The notes under the pieces were generated by a model, which was not told where the DNA came from, did not search any database, and saw nothing but the letters and a program-made list of their open reading frames with translations. Both the position numbers and the translations under genes were made by a program. Of a DNA stretch of 35,422 bases, positions 33,815 to 35,422 are shown in pieces. Each line of letters starts with the position of its first letter. Within the stretch, counting starts at the first letter, position 1. Source of the DNA: Candidatus Bathyarchaeota archaeon (GTDB lineage Archaea; Thermoproteota; Bathyarchaeia; Bathyarchaeales; Bathyarchaeaceae); the NCBI GenBank assembly GCA_029882515.1, contig JAOUKN010000013.1, positions 1 through 35,422 on the forward strand. Direction: 5' to 3'.

Positions 33815-34357
33815 TCACTTCTTTACAAAGACTTTCTGAACTATTGCCAGAATTTTCTTTCCTTCTGTTCTTATGTCAATAATGGGTGTCTTTACTCCAG
33901 CTGGAACAGTCTTCAGTTTGGCAAATGAACCTGTGATAGCTAGAACGGGAGCGACAGTTTTGCTAAGAGTTCTTCTGAGTTCTTCCTCAGTCTTAGCAGT
34001 CACAATTTTGGGGATATCCTTCCTTTGACCCACTACAGAGTGAAATCCTTCAATAATTAGCAAATCTAACTGTGTGTCTTTAATTCGATCAATTATTTCT
34101 TCCAGCTCGTTTTCAGAAGTCTCTTTCTTTCTAATCACAACTAGTTCGTTTGGTGCTGCACCTACAACTATTTTTGCACCTGCCTTTGCGTGTCTCCAAG
34201 TGTCTTTGCCCTTCACGTCGATGGAGAACCCAGATTCATGTATGTGCTTGATAGTCCCTATTCTGAACCCTTCCTTGGAAAGATTAGAGATCAGATATTC
34301 AATCAACGTAGTTTTTCCAGATTTGGTCGTCCCCAATACTGCTATTGTAGGGATCAT
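33815..34357 (-). CDS. mobB: MobB, molybdopterin-guanine dinucleotide biosynthesis adaptor
   Basis: About 180 residues with a P-loop near the N-terminus (VLGTTKSGKTTLIEYL), then GTIKHIHESGFSIDVKGKDTWRHAKAGA, the hallmark of MobB, and LLIIEGFH as the Walker-B-like acid region. MobB binds GTP and helps to attach or deliver the nucleotide form of the Mo/W cofactor. I start at the ATG 34357 because MIPTIAVLG leads straight into the P-loop as in the family; a GTG at 34369 would add four residues. A TTTTATTAAG element (34401-34410, minus strand) may be its promoter. It suggests Mo or W enzymes, such as formate or formylmethanofuran dehydrogenase, elsewhere in the genome. Confidence 0.88.
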   Translation of the reverse strand: MIPTIAVLGTTKSGKTTLIEYLISNLSKEGFRIGTIKHIHESGFSIDVKGKDTWRHAKAGAKIVVGAAPNELVVIRKKETSENELEEIIDRIKDTQLDLLIIEGFHSVVGQRKDIPKIVTAKTEEELRRTLSKTVAPVLAITGSFAKLKTVPAGVKTPIIDIRTEGKKILAIVQKVFVKK

Positions 34358-34400
34358 CCAAGTCACCACACACTATCAAGATGGTGTTAGATGATCAAAG

Positions 34401-34410
34401 CTTAATAAAA
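34401..34410 (-). promoter_or_regulatory. Candidate TATA box for mobB
   Basis: The minus strand reads TTTTATTAAG, centred about 36-48 bases before the possible mobB starts. The 146-base gap to the HdrA-MvhD gene end holds no gene, so a separate promoter for mobB is reasonable. Sequence pattern only. Confidence 0.35.
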
Positions 34411-34515
34411 GAGGTGGTACGTGCCATTGTTTTCCTACTCAAATCTGTACGGTCAGATAGTTACAAGTCGTAAGGGTTTCATAAGCGCGCGCAAGATCAA
34501 ATAGCAGAGAACTTG

Positions 34516-35422
34516 TTATTTTGTAGCTAGTTTTTCCTTTACTTTTAGGCGCACATCATCTGGTACAGGGCCAATCTTCGAGATTCTCGAGTTGAGGGTT
34601 TCGAATATATTCAGTATCTTGTTATACTCTGGAAGCGTCGTAGTAAATGACATTAGACGAAGAGGCTTGACGCCATATTCCCTTAATTCTTTCTTGAATT
34701 GAATAACTTGTTCTCTTAGTGCCTCTTCACTGAATACACTGCCATGATCCTCAACGAAAATGATACCGTCAGCCCCAGCAGCGAATGCATGTAACACATG
34801 TTTTAAGCCAATTCGTCCCGTAGTCGGCACACGAATTATCTCAACGTTTGAAGGATAAGATTCTCGAGTCTGTCCAGCCAAATCTGCAGCCCCATAGGCT
34901 ATCTCCCTTTCAAGGAAGGCGATGATCTTTGGGGATTGCCCGCCTGCGCACACTCCTCTTATCTGGGCAATCAGTTGTTTGTCAGTATAGTTATTCAGTT
35001 CAATTGCTTCTTGAGGGCATCTCGGCACGCAGATTCCGCATCCGATACAGGAAATAGGATTAATCACCATACCATCAGCAGTCTTTTCTACTGCAGCCAC
35101 TGGACATACATCCATGCATATCCCGGAGAGATTACATTTTTCTGGGTTGATGTAGGCTACTTCTGGCGACACGGAGATTTCACCTTTTCCAATAAAGGTG
35201 GCGACTCTCGAAGCGGTAGCCATCGCTTCTAAGGTTGTTTCTCTCACGTCTTTTGGACTCAAGGCGCATCCAGCAACAAAAACTCCTTCTCTTTGGCTGT
35301 CCACTGGTCTAAGTTTGTAGTGTTTTTCCAAAAGAAAGTCGTCAGAACCAAATTGGATTCCCAATTTTCGAGCCAAATCTTGAGTGCCTGAACTGGGAAT
35401 GATTCCCAGAGTAAGTACCACC
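34516..35422 (-). CDS. HdrA-MvhD fusion, C-terminal part, with cysteine-less MvhD domain (5' truncated by window)
   Basis: The frame is open to the right edge, so the gene starts beyond the window. It begins in the FAD module end (LRPVDSQREGVFVAGCALSPKDV). Next comes a ferredoxin whose first cluster has lost one ligand: KCNLSGICMDVCP has Ser where CxxCxxCxxxCP needs the second Cys. The second, CIGCGICVPRCP, is intact. The MvhD part is clear by IAYGAADLAGQTRESYPSNVEIIRVP and the AAGADGIIF stretch, yet CNWC is EREI, MCSGR is PTTGR, and GCHxxDCHY is EDHGSVF. No cluster Cys remains, so it cannot bind a normal [2Fe-2S] cluster. It may be structural or use a different route. It is separate from the operon at 17.8-32.3 kb. 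Confidence 0.85.
   Translation of the reverse strand, partial: VVLTLGIIPSSGTQDLARKLGIQFGSDDFLLEKHYKLRPVDSQREGVFVAGCALSPKDVRETTLEAMATASRVATFIGKGEISVSPEVAYINPEKCNLSGICMDVCPVAAVEKTADGMVINPISCIGCGICVPRCPQEAIELNNYTDKQLIAQIRGVCAGGQSPKIIAFLEREIAYGAADLAGQTRESYPSNVEIIRVPTTGRIGLKHVLHAFAAGADGIIFVEDHGSVFSEEALREQVIQFKKELREYGVKPLRLMSFTTTLPEYNKILNIFETLNSRISKIGPVPDDVRLKVKEKLATK

Noticed and set aside
1-35422. tRNA, rRNA or CRISPR arrays
   Set aside because: I saw no T-loop-like GGTTCRAATC with acceptor pairing outside coding DNA, no rRNA blocks, and no regularly spaced repeats.

Overview
The window looks like a piece of an anaerobic, hydrogen- and ferredoxin-using archaeon. Archaeal markers are an Rpo12 (RpoP) zinc-ribbon gene, a TYW1-type 4-demethylwyosine synthase, an archaeal translin, an AbrB/PhoU regulator, TATA-like boxes, frequent GTG/TTG starts, and Hdr/Mvh and four-subunit Kor gene sets. 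A Bathyarchaeia-like or other non-methanogen lineage would fit, but this is inference. No mcr, rRNA or tRNA gene was seen.

Left part (1-6345, + strand): the end of a GltD-like NADPH oxidoreductase overlaps an HdrA-MvhD fusion gene. KorD, KorA, KorB and KorC (2-oxoacid:ferredoxin oxidoreductase) follow with touching or overlapping ends, then a small phosphoesterase. This reads as one operon joining 2-oxoacid oxidation or synthesis to ferredoxin and NADPH through an HdrA hub. Middle part (6354-17800): housekeeping and accessory genes, namely HD hydrolase, endonuclease V, translin, M20 peptidase, TYW1, an SHMT-like enzyme, a large glycosylated surface protein, a small Cys-rich protein, an MBL hydrolase, the short rpoP gene and a sugar-nucleotide epimerase.

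Right part (17840-32335, - strand): a compact run of twelve genes, probably one transcript starting near 32380. In order of transcription it holds two RHH-GcvH-like proteins, a GltD-like flavoprotein without its NADPH domain, an altered MvhD with winged helix, a double-module HdrA, a second MvhD with winged helix, a second double-module HdrA, a plain MvhD, HdrC, HdrB, and the [NiFe] hydrogenase small and large subunits. The likely core function is hydrogen-driven flavin-based electron bifurcation (MvhADG-HdrABC type) between H2, ferredoxin and a disulfide or other acceptor. A divergent AbrB/PhoU regulator with a CxCxxC insert shares its promoter region. Further right lie a decayed copy of that regulator, MobB, and the end of another HdrA-MvhD fusion whose MvhD part has lost all its cysteines.

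The best candidate for something undescribed is the head of the Hdr/Mvh operon: paired ribbon-helix-helix proteins fused to GcvH folds without the lipoyl lysine, beside a GltD-like protein without an NADPH site and MvhD proteins carrying winged helices. It suggests an Hdr complex with built-in or co-encoded transcription-type modules and a non-lipoylated H-protein-like domain.
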